The position numbers were made by a program, and so were the translations under genes. Positions 13,441-23,510 of a stretch of DNA of 38,542 bases are shown in pieces; positions within the stretch are counted from its first letter, which is position 1; the number at the start of each line of letters is the position of its first letter. The stretch comes from DATBIO01 sp036556965 (lineage in GTDB: Bacteria; Acidobacteriota; Vicinamibacteria; Fen-336): positions 1 through 38,542 of the forward strand of contig DATBIO010000126.1 in NCBI GenBank assembly GCA_036556965.1, written 5' to 3'. Below the pieces are notes generated by a model. That model saw nothing but the letters and a program-made list of their open reading frames with translations. It was not told where the DNA came from and searched no databases.

Positions 13441-14457
13441 TTGAGCGACCTCATCGGCCGTATGCCCAAGGCGGAGCTGCACGTCCACCTCGAGGGCACC
13501 GTCTCTCCCGACACGCTGTGGCGGCTGGCGCGCGACAACGGCGTCGCCCTGCCCGTGGCCAGCCTGGAGGAGCTGCGGGCCCTCTACCGCTTCGAGAGCT
13601 TCGACACCTTCCTGCAGCTGTGGCTGCTGATGTGCCGCTGCTTCCAGCGCCCCGAGGACTACGAGCGGATGGTGGACGCCTTCGTGGAGGAGTGCCGGCG
13701 CCAGAACATCCGCTACGTGGAGGCCCACTTCACCCCCTACAACCACGAGCGCTTCGGCATCGGGGGGCGGCGCGCGCTGGAGGTGGTCACGCGGCGCATC
13801 GAGGCCCTGCCCGCGGACGCGCCGGTGGTGCGCCTCATCCTGGACATCCCCAGCGAGTCCGTGCCCGAGAGCGGGCCCTTCACCGCCGCCCTCCTCGAGG
13901 AGCTGGCCAACCCCGTGGTGGTGGCCATCGGCCTGGGCGGGCCGGAGGAGGGGTTCCCGCGGCGGCTGGTGGCGGAGCACTACCGGCGGGCCCGCCGCGC
14001 GGGCTACCCCGCGGTGGCCCATGCCGGCGAGACGGCGGGCGCGGACCACGTGCGCCAGGCCGTGCTCGAGCTGGGGGTGCGGCGGGTCCAGCACGGCGTG
14101 CGCGCGGTGGAGGACCCCGAGGTCCTGCGCCTGCTCGCCGAGCGCGAGGTCTGCTGCGACGTCTGCCTCACCAGCAACGAGTACCTGACCGTCTATCGCG
14201 AGCTGCGCACCCATCCCCTGCGACGCATGATGGCGGCGGGAGTGCCCGTGACCCTGGGCAGCGACGACCCGCCCTTCTTCGGCACCGACCTCGTGCGCGA
14301 GTACGAGCGCGCGCGCGACGAGCTGGGCCTGACCCTGGAGGAGCTTTGGCAGATCGACCTGAACGGGCTGCGCTACGCGCTGTGCGACACCGTGCTGCGG
14401 CGGCGGCTGATGCTGGAGTTCGCGGCGGAGGGCGCGCGGCTGGGGCTCGCCTCCTAG
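13441..14457 (+). CDS. add: Adenosine deaminase family protein
   Basis: 338 residues of the metallo-dependent adenosine/adenine deaminase family, which hydrolyses the purine 6-amino group (adenosine to inosine). Zinc ligands are in PKAELHVHLEGT near the N-terminus. The catalytic Glu is in VAHAGETAGADH, the next His in RRVQHGVRAVEDP, and the Asp pair in TLGSDDPPFFGTD. The family also holds adenine deaminase and aminodeoxyfutalosine deaminase, so the exact nucleobase substrate is not certain. The start is either TTG 13441 (7 residues before ATG 13462) or that ATG; neither has a Shine-Dalgarno. A purine salvage/catabolic enzyme here fits the ssnA-ygfK-xdhA region further right. Confidence 0.9.
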   Translation: MSDLIGRMPKAELHVHLEGTVSPDTLWRLARDNGVALPVASLEELRALYRFESFDTFLQLWLLMCRCFQRPEDYERMVDAFVEECRRQNIRYVEAHFTPYNHERFGIGGRRALEVVTRRIEALPADAPVVRLILDIPSESVPESGPFTAALLEELANPVVVAIGLGGPEEGFPRRLVAEHYRRARRAGYPAVAHAGETAGADHVRQAVLELGVRRVQHGVRAVEDPEVLRLLAEREVCCDVCLTSNEYLTVYRELRTHPLRRMMAAGVPVTLGSDDPPFFGTDLVREYERARDELGLTLEELWQIDLNGLRYALCDTVLRRRLMLEFAAEGARLGLAS

Positions 14458-16568
14458 CCGCCCGCGGAAGGGAGCGCCGCTTCCCGCGGGTCCTCCTGGG
14501 CGCGGCCCTGGTCCTGGCCGCGGCGGGGCCGGCGCGGGCCCAGCACTCCCCCTTCCTGTCCGAGGCGCTCTTCCGGGACCTCGCCAACGAGCTCTCGGGC
14601 GACCGCGCCTTCGACGCCTCCCGCGCCCTCACCCTCTACCACCGCACCGGCGGGAGCCGCGACTTCTTCGCCGCCGCGGAGTGGATCCGGCAGGCCGCGG
14701 TGCAGGCGGGCCTGGAGGACGTCCGCCTCGTCCGCCAGGCCTGGAGCGAGCACGGCTGGTCCCTGCGCTCGGCGGAGGCGTGGGTCCTCGAGCCGGAACG
14801 GGTGAAGATCGCGGACTACGGCGACGTGCGCGTCTCCTTCGCCGACCACAGCCACAGCGCGCACGTGACGGCGGAGCTCGTGGACGTGGGCGCGGGCACG
14901 GGCGAGGGCGACTACAAGGGCAAGGAGGTCAAGGGCCGGCTGGTGCTGGCCTCGGGCTCCGCCTCCGCCGTGCACGAGGAGGCGGTCTGGAAGCGCGGCG
15001 CCCTCGGCGTGGTCTCGTACCAGACCAACCGCCCCGAGCACTTCGACGCCCCCGACCAGGTGGCCTGGGGGCGGCTGCGCCACGCCGCCAAGAAGGTGGA
15101 CGGGGTGAAGGACGGCACCCCCACCACCTTCGCGGTCATGGTCTCGCCGCGCCGTGGGCGCGCCCTGCAGAAGATGCTGGCCGCGGGCAAGGCGGTGAAG
15201 GTCAAGGTGGACATCGAGGCCGACGACCCCGAGCCCAAGGAGCAGGCCTACGTGGAGGGCTGGATCCGCGGGGCCGCCGTGCCCGACCAGCAGATCGTGC
15301 TCACCGCCCACATCCAGGAGGAGATGACCTCCGCCAACGACGACGGCAGCGGCTGCGGCAGCCTCCTGGAGATCGGGCGCACCCTCTCCCGGCTGATCAG
15401 GGACGGCAAGCTGGCGCGCCCGCGCCGCGACATCCGCTTCTGGTGGGTCAACGAGTTCGGGAGCCAGGAGCAGTACTTCCGCGAGAACCCCCAGGAGCCG
15501 CGGAGGATGCTGCTGAACGTCAACCAGGACATGGTGGGGGCGCGCCAGAGCCTGGGGGGACGCGTGCAGTACGCGGCGCGCCTGCCCTGGAGCCGTCCCC
15601 ACGCCCTCGAGGACGTGATGGAGAGCGTCCTCACCCTGGTGCGCGACGCCAACACCTCGCTGCTCACCGCGCGCGGCACCCCGGTGGCCATCCCCTTCCC
15701 GCGCGAGGTGGTGGCGGTCAAGGGCTCGCGCGAGCCCTTCCACGCGCGGATGGTCCCCTACTTCGGCCACAGCGACCACCACGCCTTCACCCCCGCCCCC
15801 ATCGGGGTGCCCGCCACCGCCCTCATCAACTGGCCCGACGAGTTCATCCACTCCACGGGCGACGACCTCGACCAGATCGACGCCACCCAGATCGAGCGCA
15901 ACGCCCTGGTGGTGGCGGCGGTGGCCTGGTACTTCGCCAGCCTGCGCGAGGAGGACGCGCCCGCCCTGGCCGCCTACGTGGCGGCGCGGGGGGGCGCCCG
16001 CCTGCAGGGCGACCTGGCCACGGGCCTGGCCCATGCCGCACGCGCCCCCGCGGAGCCCGCGGGCTGGGCCGCCGCGCGCTCGCTCCTCGCGCACTCGCAC
16101 GCGCGCGAGCTGGGCGCCCTGGACTCGGTGCGCCGGCTGGCCGGCGCCGGCGCGGCGGCGCGCGCGGTGGACGAGACGCGGGCGGGCTTCGTGCCCCTGC
16201 GGGCGGACGCGCAGGCGCGCCTGGACCAGGCGGCGCGGGCGCTGGGCGCGCCCGCCGCCGCCGCCGGCCCCTCCCCCGAGGAGGCCAAGCTCGCGGGCAG
16301 GGTGTTCGTGCCCACGCGCGACGTCGGGGCCTGGCAGGACGCCATGGACGCCGTCAAGCGCGTGGAAGGCCTCCACCCGATCATGCAGTTCGAGGTCTTC
16401 AACTTCGCGGACGGCGCGCGCACCGCCCTGGAGGTGTACGAGGCGGTGCGGGCGGAGGCGCTCTCGGCCGGACAGTGGTATTACGGCACGGTGGAGCCCG
16501 CGGACGTGCTCCTCGCCCTGGAGCGCGGAGCCGCCGCGGGCGCCTTCACCGCCAAGGAAGGACGATAG
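14382..16568 (+). CDS. Exported M28-type metallopeptidase (start uncertain)
   Basis: Large exported peptidase with a signal peptide-like stretch (VLLGAALVLAAAGPARAQ) and a PA-like insert (DYKGKEVKGRLVLASG). It has an M28 zinc site: H310 and the Asp of AHIQEEMTSANDDGSG, the Glu region FWWVNEFGSQEQ, YFGHSDHHAF, and a late His in EFIHSTGDDLDQID. The C-terminal ~200 residues are Ala-rich and lack a clear match. The start is a problem: between the deaminase stop and the signal peptide there is no ATG, GTG or TTG in frame. The nearest is GTG 14382, inside add, which would give an unusually long Arg-rich leader (ERRFPRV before the hydrophobic core). A rare start codon or a small indel is possible. 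Confidence 0.8.
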   Translation: MRHRAAAAADAGVRGGGRAAGARLLAARGRERRFPRVLLGAALVLAAAGPARAQHSPFLSEALFRDLANELSGDRAFDASRALTLYHRTGGSRDFFAAAEWIRQAAVQAGLEDVRLVRQAWSEHGWSLRSAEAWVLEPERVKIADYGDVRVSFADHSHSAHVTAELVDVGAGTGEGDYKGKEVKGRLVLASGSASAVHEEAVWKRGALGVVSYQTNRPEHFDAPDQVAWGRLRHAAKKVDGVKDGTPTTFAVMVSPRRGRALQKMLAAGKAVKVKVDIEADDPEPKEQAYVEGWIRGAAVPDQQIVLTAHIQEEMTSANDDGSGCGSLLEIGRTLSRLIRDGKLARPRRDIRFWWVNEFGSQEQYFRENPQEPRRMLLNVNQDMVGARQSLGGRVQYAARLPWSRPHALEDVMESVLTLVRDANTSLLTARGTPVAIPFPREVVAVKGSREPFHARMVPYFGHSDHHAFTPAPIGVPATALINWPDEFIHSTGDDLDQIDATQIERNALVVAAVAWYFASLREEDAPALAAYVAARGGARLQGDLATGLAHAARAPAEPAGWAAARSLLAHSHARELGALDSVRRLAGAGAAARAVDETRAGFVPLRADAQARLDQAARALGAPAAAAGPSPEEAKLAGRVFVPTRDVGAWQDAMDAVKRVEGLHPIMQFEVFNFADGARTALEVYEAVRAEALSAGQWYYGTVEPADVLLALERGAAAGAFTAKEGR

Positions 16569-16572
16569 GCAC

Positions 16573-17358
16573 ATGCTTCCCTCCATCCTCGTGGCCGCAC
16601 CCCTCGTGCTCCTGGGCCTTGCCGCGCGCCCCCGCGCCGAGCACCCCGCCCCCGACCCGCGCGCCGTCGAGCTGGCGGCCAGCGTCATGGAGGCGCTGGG
16701 CGGGCAGGCCGCCTGGGACAACACGCGCTACCTGCGCTTCGACTTCGCCGTGGAGCGCGAGGGACGGAAGCTCGTGCGGTCGCACACCTGGGACAAGTGG
16801 CAGGGGCGCTACCGGCTGGAGTCCGTCACCCCCGAGGGGAAGCCCGCGGTGGTGCTGATGAACCTCCACGACCGCGAGGGGGACGCCTGGGTGGACGGCC
16901 AGCAGCTCGCGGGCGAGGAGGAGAAGAAGGCCCTCGAGCGCGCCTTCGGGGCCTGGACCAACGACACCTACTGGCTGCTGATGCCCTACAAGCTGCGCGA
17001 CCCGGGCGTGCTCCTCGCCGCCGCGGGCGAGGAGACGAGCGAGGTGGGAACCTGGGACAAGCTCCATCTCCGCTTCGAGAACGTCGGCCTGACCCCCAAG
17101 GACCAGTACTGGGTCTACGTGAACCGCTCCACCCGCCTCGTGGACCGCTGGGACTTCGTGCTGAAGGGGGAGGACGTGCCCCCCACGACGTTCCTGTGGA
17201 AGGGCTGGAAGCGGGTGGGCAACGTCATGCTCGCCTCCGAGCGGGAGAACGCGAAGGACGGGCGCATGATCACGTTCCCCGTGCTCGAGGCTCCCGCCTC
17301 CCTCCCCGACAGCGTCTTCGAGTCCCCCACGCCCGTGCCCCCGGCACCGGAGCCCTGA
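16573..17358 (+). CDS. Exported protein of unknown function
   Basis: 261 residues beginning with a signal peptide (MLPSILVAAPLVLLGLAARP, cleavage after an Ala-rich stretch). The mature part opens with VELAASVMEALGGQAAWDNT and continues with many beta-strand-like segments and tryptophans (WDKWQGRYRLESVTPEG, TNDTYWLLMPYKLRDPG). This pattern recalls periplasmic LolA/LppX-like lipid-carrier folds, but that is only a resemblance of layout. It starts 4 bp after the M28 peptidase stop and is probably in the same operon. The C-terminus is Pro-rich. No catalytic motif is visible. Confidence 0.8.
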   Translation: MLPSILVAAPLVLLGLAARPRAEHPAPDPRAVELAASVMEALGGQAAWDNTRYLRFDFAVEREGRKLVRSHTWDKWQGRYRLESVTPEGKPAVVLMNLHDREGDAWVDGQQLAGEEEKKALERAFGAWTNDTYWLLMPYKLRDPGVLLAAAGEETSEVGTWDKLHLRFENVGLTPKDQYWVYVNRSTRLVDRWDFVLKGEDVPPTTFLWKGWKRVGNVMLASERENAKDGRMITFPVLEAPASLPDSVFESPTPVPPAPEP

Positions 17359-17377
17359 GCGCGGCGCCGGTCGGTCC

Positions 17378-17416
17378 GTGGCCACGCTCCGCGACCTCGT
17401 CGAGGCGGCCGGATGA
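17378..17416 (+). other. Possible 12-codon leader ORF overlapping the HIT-like gene
   Basis: GTG at 17378 opens a short frame (MATLRDLVEAAG) whose TGA overlaps the ATG at 17413 as ATGA. No Shine-Dalgarno precedes it. It could be a coupling ORF or a chance frame. Confidence 0.25.
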
Positions 17417-18042
17417 CGGCGCTGTTCTCGTGCGCAGGGGGACGTCTGGCGCGGCCGGCCCCGGGGCAGGCGCTGATCGGACGGGAGGACGGCGGCGCCC
17501 TGATCGTCACGCCGGCCCGGGAGGTCTGGGAGCGCAGCGAGCTGACCCCCGCCGAGCTGGTCCTGTGGTCGTTCCTGGTGGCGGCGGCGGGCCGGGCCAT
17601 GCTGGACGCCTTGCCCCAGCTCGAGAGCGGCTGCCTCAACTACTGGGAGGCCGGCAACTGGGCGCTGAACGACGAGGCGCCTCCCCGCGGGCCCAAGGCC
17701 GTGCGCGCGCACCGCCGCGTCCACCTGCATCTCCTCGGCCGCAGCCGATCGGCCGCCGACCCCTCCTGGCGGTGGGGAGAGGCGCCGCGGTTCCCCGACT
17801 TCGGCGCGCGCCAGGCGTGGACGTCGGGCCATGCGCGCCTGGAGCCCCGGGAGTGCCGCGCGGTGGTGGAGCGGACGGAGGCCGCGCTGCTGACGCGCTA
17901 CGGTCTCCGGCGCGACCAGGTCGAGCCGTGGTCGGACTGCGTGGGCTGCGCCTACCCCACGCCCGCTCCGGACTCGCGGTGCGCGGAATGCCGGGCCGCG
18001 GAGGCCGCCGCCCCGCCCGGGCCGGACCCGCGGCCACGGTGA
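17413..18042 (+). CDS. HIT-like protein with C-terminal Cys4 motif
   Basis: 209 residues. RRVHLHLLGRS (102-111) matches the end of the histidine-triad motif (H-x-H-x-H-x-x-G). H104 and H106 correspond to the middle, nucleophilic, and last His, while the first His is replaced by Arg102. The preceding CLNYWEAGNWALNDE (74-88) sits where HIT proteins have their Asn-Gly substrate loop. The C-terminus adds C176/C179 and C190/C193 (CVGC, 10 residues, CAEC), a likely zinc knuckle. HIT proteins hydrolyse or transfer nucleotides (AMP-lysine, Ap4A, GalT-type chemistry). The family call is my reading of motifs and the specific reaction is unknown. Lone gene between an exported protein and ompA. Confidence 0.65.
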   Translation: MTALFSCAGGRLARPAPGQALIGREDGGALIVTPAREVWERSELTPAELVLWSFLVAAAGRAMLDALPQLESGCLNYWEAGNWALNDEAPPRGPKAVRAHRRVHLHLLGRSRSAADPSWRWGEAPRFPDFGARQAWTSGHARLEPRECRAVVERTEAALLTRYGLRRDQVEPWSDCVGCAYPTPAPDSRCAECRAAEAAAPPGPDPRPR

Positions 18043-18127
18043 TCGCGCTCCGGCCGGCGGGAAGGATCGCCCCTTGCGGGGCTGCCGAGTCACGCCCCGG
18101 GCCGATGCGCGCGAGGCCCGATTGCCT

Positions 18128-18133
18128 TACGCT
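18128..18133 (+). promoter_or_regulatory. -10-like TACGCT, leaderless arrangement
   Basis: TACGCT ends 7 nt before the GTG at 18140. A short GGTGAG lies between, too close to the start to act as a normal Shine-Dalgarno. This spacing is typical of leaderless TANNNT promoters. Confidence 0.35.
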
Positions 18134-18139
18134 GGTGAG

Positions 18140-18985
18140 GTGCCGCTCTCGACCTCGCGCCCGACCCTCCTGGGCCCCGATGCCGACGAGGCGCCGGAGC
18201 GCATCCGGAGCCGCCCGGGCTTCGCGGCCCTGCTCGGTCTGCTGATGGCCCTGGTCGGGGGCCTGGGCTACCTCGCCTACACCACGCACCAGCGGACGGT
18301 GGCCATGGAGCAGCGGCTCGCCGAGCTCACCCGTCAGATGGAACAGTCCGCCGCGATGGCCCGGCAGGGCGCGGAGCGGGCGGTGGCGGCGGAGGTGGCG
18401 GCAAGACAGGCGGCCGAGGGGCGCCAGCAGGCCGAAGCGCAGACCACCACCGCCCAGGCGGACGCCGCCGTGGCCCGCCAGGAGGCCACCACCGCCCAGG
18501 AGACGGCCGCGCGCGCCCAGGCCGAGGCCGCGGCCATCCGCAAGCGGGCGGAGGCGGAGGTGGGACGCCTGGAGGAGGCGCTGGGGAAGATCGCCGAGAC
18601 CCGGCGCACGGCCCTGGGTCTCGTGATGAACCTGGGCAGCGACTACCTGAAGTTCGAGTTCGACAAGGCCGAGCTGCGGCGCGAGGACCGCGAGCTGCTC
18701 AGCCGCATCGCGGGCATCCTCATGACCTCGCAGGACTACACGGTCTCCGTCAACGGGCACACGGACGACGTGGGGTCGGCGGCCTACAACCAGGGGCTCT
18801 CCGAGCGCCGGGCCCAGGCCGTGCGCGACTACCTCGTCGAGGCGGGCCTGTCCCCGGACATCCTCTCCGTGACCGGCCACGGCAAGTCGCTGCCCCTGGA
18901 GCGCGGGACGTCCGAGCGCGCGCGGGCCAGGAACCGCCGCGTGGAGCTGGGCATCGTCAACACGCAGATCCGCTACGGGCGCTGA
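18140..18985 (+). CDS. OmpA-family peptidoglycan-binding protein with coiled coil
   Basis: 281 residues from GTG 18140 (an ATG 22 codons upstream gives an unlikely Arg-rich leader). A short cytoplasmic head is followed by one membrane segment at ~27-46 (FAALLGLLMALVGGLGYLAY). Next comes an Ala/Glu/Gln-rich coiled coil (~50-150), then an OmpA C-terminal domain (~163-275). The domain has the Asp and Arg positions that hold diaminopimelate: NGHTDDVGSAAYNQGLSERR and ARARNRRVELGI. KFEFDKAELRRED is the usual domain entry. It should sit in the inner membrane and reach through the coiled coil to peptidoglycan, like MotB- or TolR-associated spacers, though no partner pump is adjacent. Ends 24 bp from a convergent gene. 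Confidence 0.9.
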   Translation: MPLSTSRPTLLGPDADEAPERIRSRPGFAALLGLLMALVGGLGYLAYTTHQRTVAMEQRLAELTRQMEQSAAMARQGAERAVAAEVAARQAAEGRQQAEAQTTTAQADAAVARQEATTAQETAARAQAEAAAIRKRAEAEVGRLEEALGKIAETRRTALGLVMNLGSDYLKFEFDKAELRREDRELLSRIAGILMTSQDYTVSVNGHTDDVGSAAYNQGLSERRAQAVRDYLVEAGLSPDILSVTGHGKSLPLERGTSERARARNRRVELGIVNTQIRYGR

Positions 18986-19009
18986 GCCCGGCGGGTCGGC
19001 CGACGGGGG

Positions 19010-20032
19010 CTAGGAGGCTTCCGCGGGTAGCGCGGCCAGCAGGGCCGCCACCGCCGGGATGTCCGCGTTGCCTCCGCTGAGGATCACGCCCACGCGGCGC
19101 CCCGCCACGTCCACCTTGCCCGCCCAGGCCGCGGCCAGGCCCAGCGCGCCCGTGGGCTCCACCACCAGCTTGGCCCTCTCCCACAGGAAGCGCACGGCGC
19201 GCAGCAGCTCGCCGTCGTCCACCGCCACCATGTCCGCCACGCGCTCCTTGATGATGGCGAAGGTGATCTGTCCCAGCGACCGCGTGCGCGCCCCGTCCGC
19301 GATCGTGTCCGGGTTCGTCACCGTCTGCAGGGTGCCGCTGCGGAACGAGCGCCCGCCGTCGTCGCCGGCCCGGGGCTCCACCCCGATCACGCGGCAGCCG
19401 GGGCTCAGCGCGCCCGCGGACAGCGCGGAGCCGGACAGCAGGCCGCCGCCGCCGCACGGCACGAGCAGCACGTCGAGCGGCCCCGTCTCCTCCAGCAGCT
19501 CCTTGGCCGCGGTTCCCTGCCCGGCCACGACGTCGGGATGGTCGAAGGGCGGGATGAGCACGGGGTCTCGTCCCTCGGCGATGCGCCGGGCCACTTCCTC
19601 GCGCACCTCGGTGGCGGGATCGTAGGGCACCACGGTGGCACCGTAGCCTTCCACCGCGCGCCGCTTCACGGCGGGCGCGTCGTCGGGCATGACGATGGTG
19701 GCCTGCGCGCCGAACAGGCGGCTGGCCAGGGCGATGGCCTGGGCGTGGTTTCCGGACGAGTAGGCGAGGATGCCCCGCGCCCGCTCCTCGTTGGTGAGCC
19801 GGGAGATGGCGTTGTAGGCGCCGCGGAACTTGAAGGCGCCCATGCGCTGCAGGTTCTCGCACTTCAGGAAGACGCGGGCGCCCAGCCGCTCGTCGAGGGT
19901 GCGCGAGGTGACCACCGGCGTGCGGTGGGCGATGCCCGCGATCCGCTGGGCGGCGTCGAGGACGTCGGTGAAGGTGGGCGCCCGGCTCGAGACTTCCGCG
20001 GTCATGCGGGCGTTTTCAGACGCGGCAGCCAT
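19010..20032 (-). CDS. Threonine/serine dehydratase-like PLP enzyme (threo-3-hydroxyaspartate ammonia-lyase type)
   Basis: 340 residues, fold-type-II PLP enzyme. The Schiff-base Lys is in MGAFKFRGAYNA, the substrate loop is SSGNHAQA, and the phosphate loop is PCGGGGLLSG. The C-terminal SGGNADI stacks on the cofactor. There is no C-terminal ACT domain, so it is the short catabolic/serine racemase-like type. The N-terminal TFTDVLDAAQRIAGIAHRTP and the GAFKFRGA variant resemble threo-3-hydroxy-L-aspartate ammonia-lyase. Serine/threonine dehydratase or racemase activity cannot be excluded. Its ATG lies 1 bp after the stop of the anchored exported protein. A second ATG 9 codons on is an alternative start. 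Confidence 0.88.
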   Translation of the reverse strand: MAAASENARMTAEVSSRAPTFTDVLDAAQRIAGIAHRTPVVTSRTLDERLGARVFLKCENLQRMGAFKFRGAYNAISRLTNEERARGILAYSSGNHAQAIALASRLFGAQATIVMPDDAPAVKRRAVEGYGATVVPYDPATEVREEVARRIAEGRDPVLIPPFDHPDVVAGQGTAAKELLEETGPLDVLLVPCGGGGLLSGSALSAGALSPGCRVIGVEPRAGDDGGRSFRSGTLQTVTNPDTIADGARTRSLGQITFAIIKERVADMVAVDDGELLRAVRFLWERAKLVVEPTGALGLAAAWAGKVDVAGRRVGVILSGGNADIPAVAALLAALPAEAS

Positions 20033-20033
20033 T

Positions 20034-20687
20034 TCAGGCGCTTAGGCCCTCGCGCCTCCGCAGAGCCAGATATCCCGCGACCATCAGGAGGACCGCCAGC
20101 CCCGCGAGGGCCAGCGCGGGCAGCGCCGGCACTCCCTGCACGAGGGTGATGTCGTCGACGATCTCGATCAGGTCGATGGGCGCTCCACCGGGGCTGGCGT
20201 AGGCAAAGCGGGCCTCGTTGAAGGTGACCCCGCTCACGGTGATCGTCTGGTCCATGAGGTCGTTCCGGTTCATGACCACCTGCGCCTGACCGACCTGTAC
20301 GCCGCCGTTGAAGACGGTCAACTGCGCGACGTCCCCGGCGCTGCTGCAGCAGGCGTCGTCGTTGCCGAAGCTCAGGGTGATGCTGCTCATCGGGACGTCG
20401 AAGTTGATGATGAGCACGCTCGGGTCGTCACTGAAGACTCCCAGGGCATTGCCGTTGCTCTGACTCCCGAAGTCGGTCACCTGCAGGTTGGCCCCGATGC
20501 TGTCGGTGAAGTGCGCGACCGCCGAGTCCACGCTGGTGAAGCCGTTCGCCTGGGCTCCCGTCGTGTCGCCGGTGAAGGTGATCACCTGGGCTTGCGCCTC
20601 ACCGACGCCCGTCACCCACAGGGCGGCCGCGAAGACCGTCGCCACCAGCGTGGCCCTGGAGCGGATACTCGAGGGGGCGCCGCTCAC
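20034..20687 (-). CDS. Exported protein with sorting-type C-terminal anchor
   Basis: 217 residues. GTG 20687 is chosen because it overlaps the upstream TGA (GTGA) and directly precedes a signal peptide (RATLVATVFAAALWVTGVG...AQA). The mature part is Gly/Ser/Asn/Asp-rich and predicted beta (VITFTGDTTGAQANGF, NFDVPMSSITLSFGNDD), like jelly-roll extracellular domains, with one adjacent CC pair. The C-terminus is PALPALALAGLAVLLMVAG followed by YLALRRREG: a Pro-containing lead, a membrane helix and an Arg cluster. That is the tripartite layout of PEP-CTERM/IPTL-CTERM sorting tails. No exosortase lies in the window. Probably a surface or secreted protein; function unknown. Confidence 0.75.
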   Translation of the reverse strand: MSGAPSSIRSRATLVATVFAAALWVTGVGEAQAQVITFTGDTTGAQANGFTSVDSAVAHFTDSIGANLQVTDFGSQSNGNALGVFSDDPSVLIINFDVPMSSITLSFGNDDACCSSAGDVAQLTVFNGGVQVGQAQVVMNRNDLMDQTITVSGVTFNEARFAYASPGGAPIDLIEIVDDITLVQGVPALPALALAGLAVLLMVAGYLALRRREGLSA

Positions 20688-20989
20688 CGGCACGCGGAGG
20701 GCTCCTCGCCCGCGATGCGGAGGGCGTCGTTCCCGTCGGCTGTTACCACGTATTCGACGGTTACGCACCCGTCGATCCCAACCGACCCACCGGAGTCGTC
20801 GAGCGTCGTCACGCTCGTGACCTCGAACGACTCGCCTCCCACCACCCAGGTCCCGATGCCGCGAACCGCGGAGGGCCGGCTCGCGACCACTCCCGTCCGG
20901 GACGGGGTTTCCGCCGACAACGGCGACATCAGGCCCAATGCGACCGCAGCGGCGAGCACGACACGGCGGCAGGGACACCTCCAGCTCAT
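20684..20989 (-). CDS. Small exported protein, DUF5666-like
   Basis: 101 residues with a signal peptide (MSWRCPCRRVVLAAAVALGL, then MSPLSA). The mature domain has the pattern GIGTWVVGGESFEVTSVTTL and GIDGCVTVEYVVTADGNDAL, ending in a Cys near the C-terminus. I associate this with small beta-barrel domains of the DUF5666 type; this is recognition by eye, not a search. Its stop overlaps the GTG start of the anchored protein. The frame is supported by the signal peptide, which the overlapping longer frame does not have. Confidence 0.65.
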   Translation of the reverse strand: MSWRCPCRRVVLAAAVALGLMSPLSAETPSRTGVVASRPSAVRGIGTWVVGGESFEVTSVTTLDDSGGSVGIDGCVTVEYVVTADGNDALRIAGEEPSACR

Positions 20990-21002
20990 CTTGGTCCTCT
21001 CT

Positions 21003-21043
21003 CCCGCGCGAAGCGGGCGGGGTGCACTATCGGGCGAAGCGGG
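21003..21043. repeat. Two GCGAAGCGGG direct repeats upstream of the small exported protein
   Basis: GCGAAGCGGG occurs at 21008-21017 and 21034-21043, 26 bp apart. The first copy is also the loop and right arm of a small inverted repeat (CCCGC, 5 nt, GCGGG, 21003-21017). They lie 14-54 bp before the start of the minus-strand gene and could be an operator; the composition makes chance repeats possible. Confidence 0.3.
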
Positions 21044-21061
21044 GCGAGGATAACCGAGCGC

Positions 21062-21088
21062 CGCGGCTACGGCAAAGCGGGGGCCGCG
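21062..21088 (-). terminator. Possible GC hairpin after ygfK
   Basis: CGCGGC (21062-21067) can pair with GCCGCG (21083-21088), starting 8 bp beyond the ygfK stop. No U-tract follows, so intrinsic termination is uncertain. Confidence 0.3.
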
Positions 21089-21095
21089 CGCTCGC

Positions 21096-23057
<1,962 letters not shown>

Positions 23058-23058
23058 G

Positions 23059-23505
23059 TCAGTGGACGCTGGTGGCGTGGAACAGGCGCACGGACCGCAC
23101 CATGCCGTCCACCTCCCCCAGCTCCTCCCCGCTCAGGCGCGCGTCGGCGTCGGCGGGGCAGGTGTACGAGAACAGCAGCGCCGTCTCCTCGTCGGTGATG
23201 GAGAAGAAGCGCCAGCGCGCCCGCGCGGTGTCACGGGCGTGGGAGAAGATCCGGCAGCCGGGACCGGCGGCGGAGGCGATGTCCGCGTCGTCCACCTCCA
23301 GCCCCAGGGAGCGCAGGAAGCGCGCCAGGAAGGCGGCGCCGCCGAAGTCCGGCTGCGGGCCCCGGGCGTGGCGGGCCACCGTCACGAAGGCGGTGCCGAT
23401 GCCGCGCGGGCTGTAGAGCGTGGTCACGCAGTCCTCCGTCTCGCGCGCCCACTCCCCGGGCACGTCGAGGGTGAAGGAGCCCGTCGGGTCCGTGAGCACG
23501 CCCAC
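23059..23505 (-). CDS. Small protein of unknown function (PsbP/DcrB-like layout)
   Basis: 148 residues from GTG 23505 (a second GTG lies 2 codons on). It starts DPTGSFTLDVPGEWARETED and continues with GIGTAFVTVARHARGP and RWRFFSITDEETALLFSYTC. This resembles the compact alpha/beta proteins of the PsbP/DcrB/DUF1795 kind, which often begin by describing a substrate-binding sheet after FTLxxPxxW. No signal peptide is seen in this reading. It sits between the D-aminoacylase-like gene (5 bp gap) and ygfK (1 bp gap), so it is very likely co-transcribed with both. No catalytic residues recognised; could be an accessory or assembly factor. Confidence 0.7.
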   Translation of the reverse strand: MGVLTDPTGSFTLDVPGEWARETEDCVTTLYSPRGIGTAFVTVARHARGPQPDFGGAAFLARFLRSLGLEVDDADIASAAGPGCRIFSHARDTARARWRFFSITDEETALLFSYTCPADADARLSGEELGEVDGMVRSVRLFHATSVH

Positions 23506-23510
23506 GCGCC

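Noticed and set aside
18995..19004. Perfect palindrome GTCGGCCGAC between ompA and the convergent dehydratase gene as a terminator
   Set aside because: It has no loop and no U-tract on either strand; a 10-bp palindrome is common in such GC-rich DNA.
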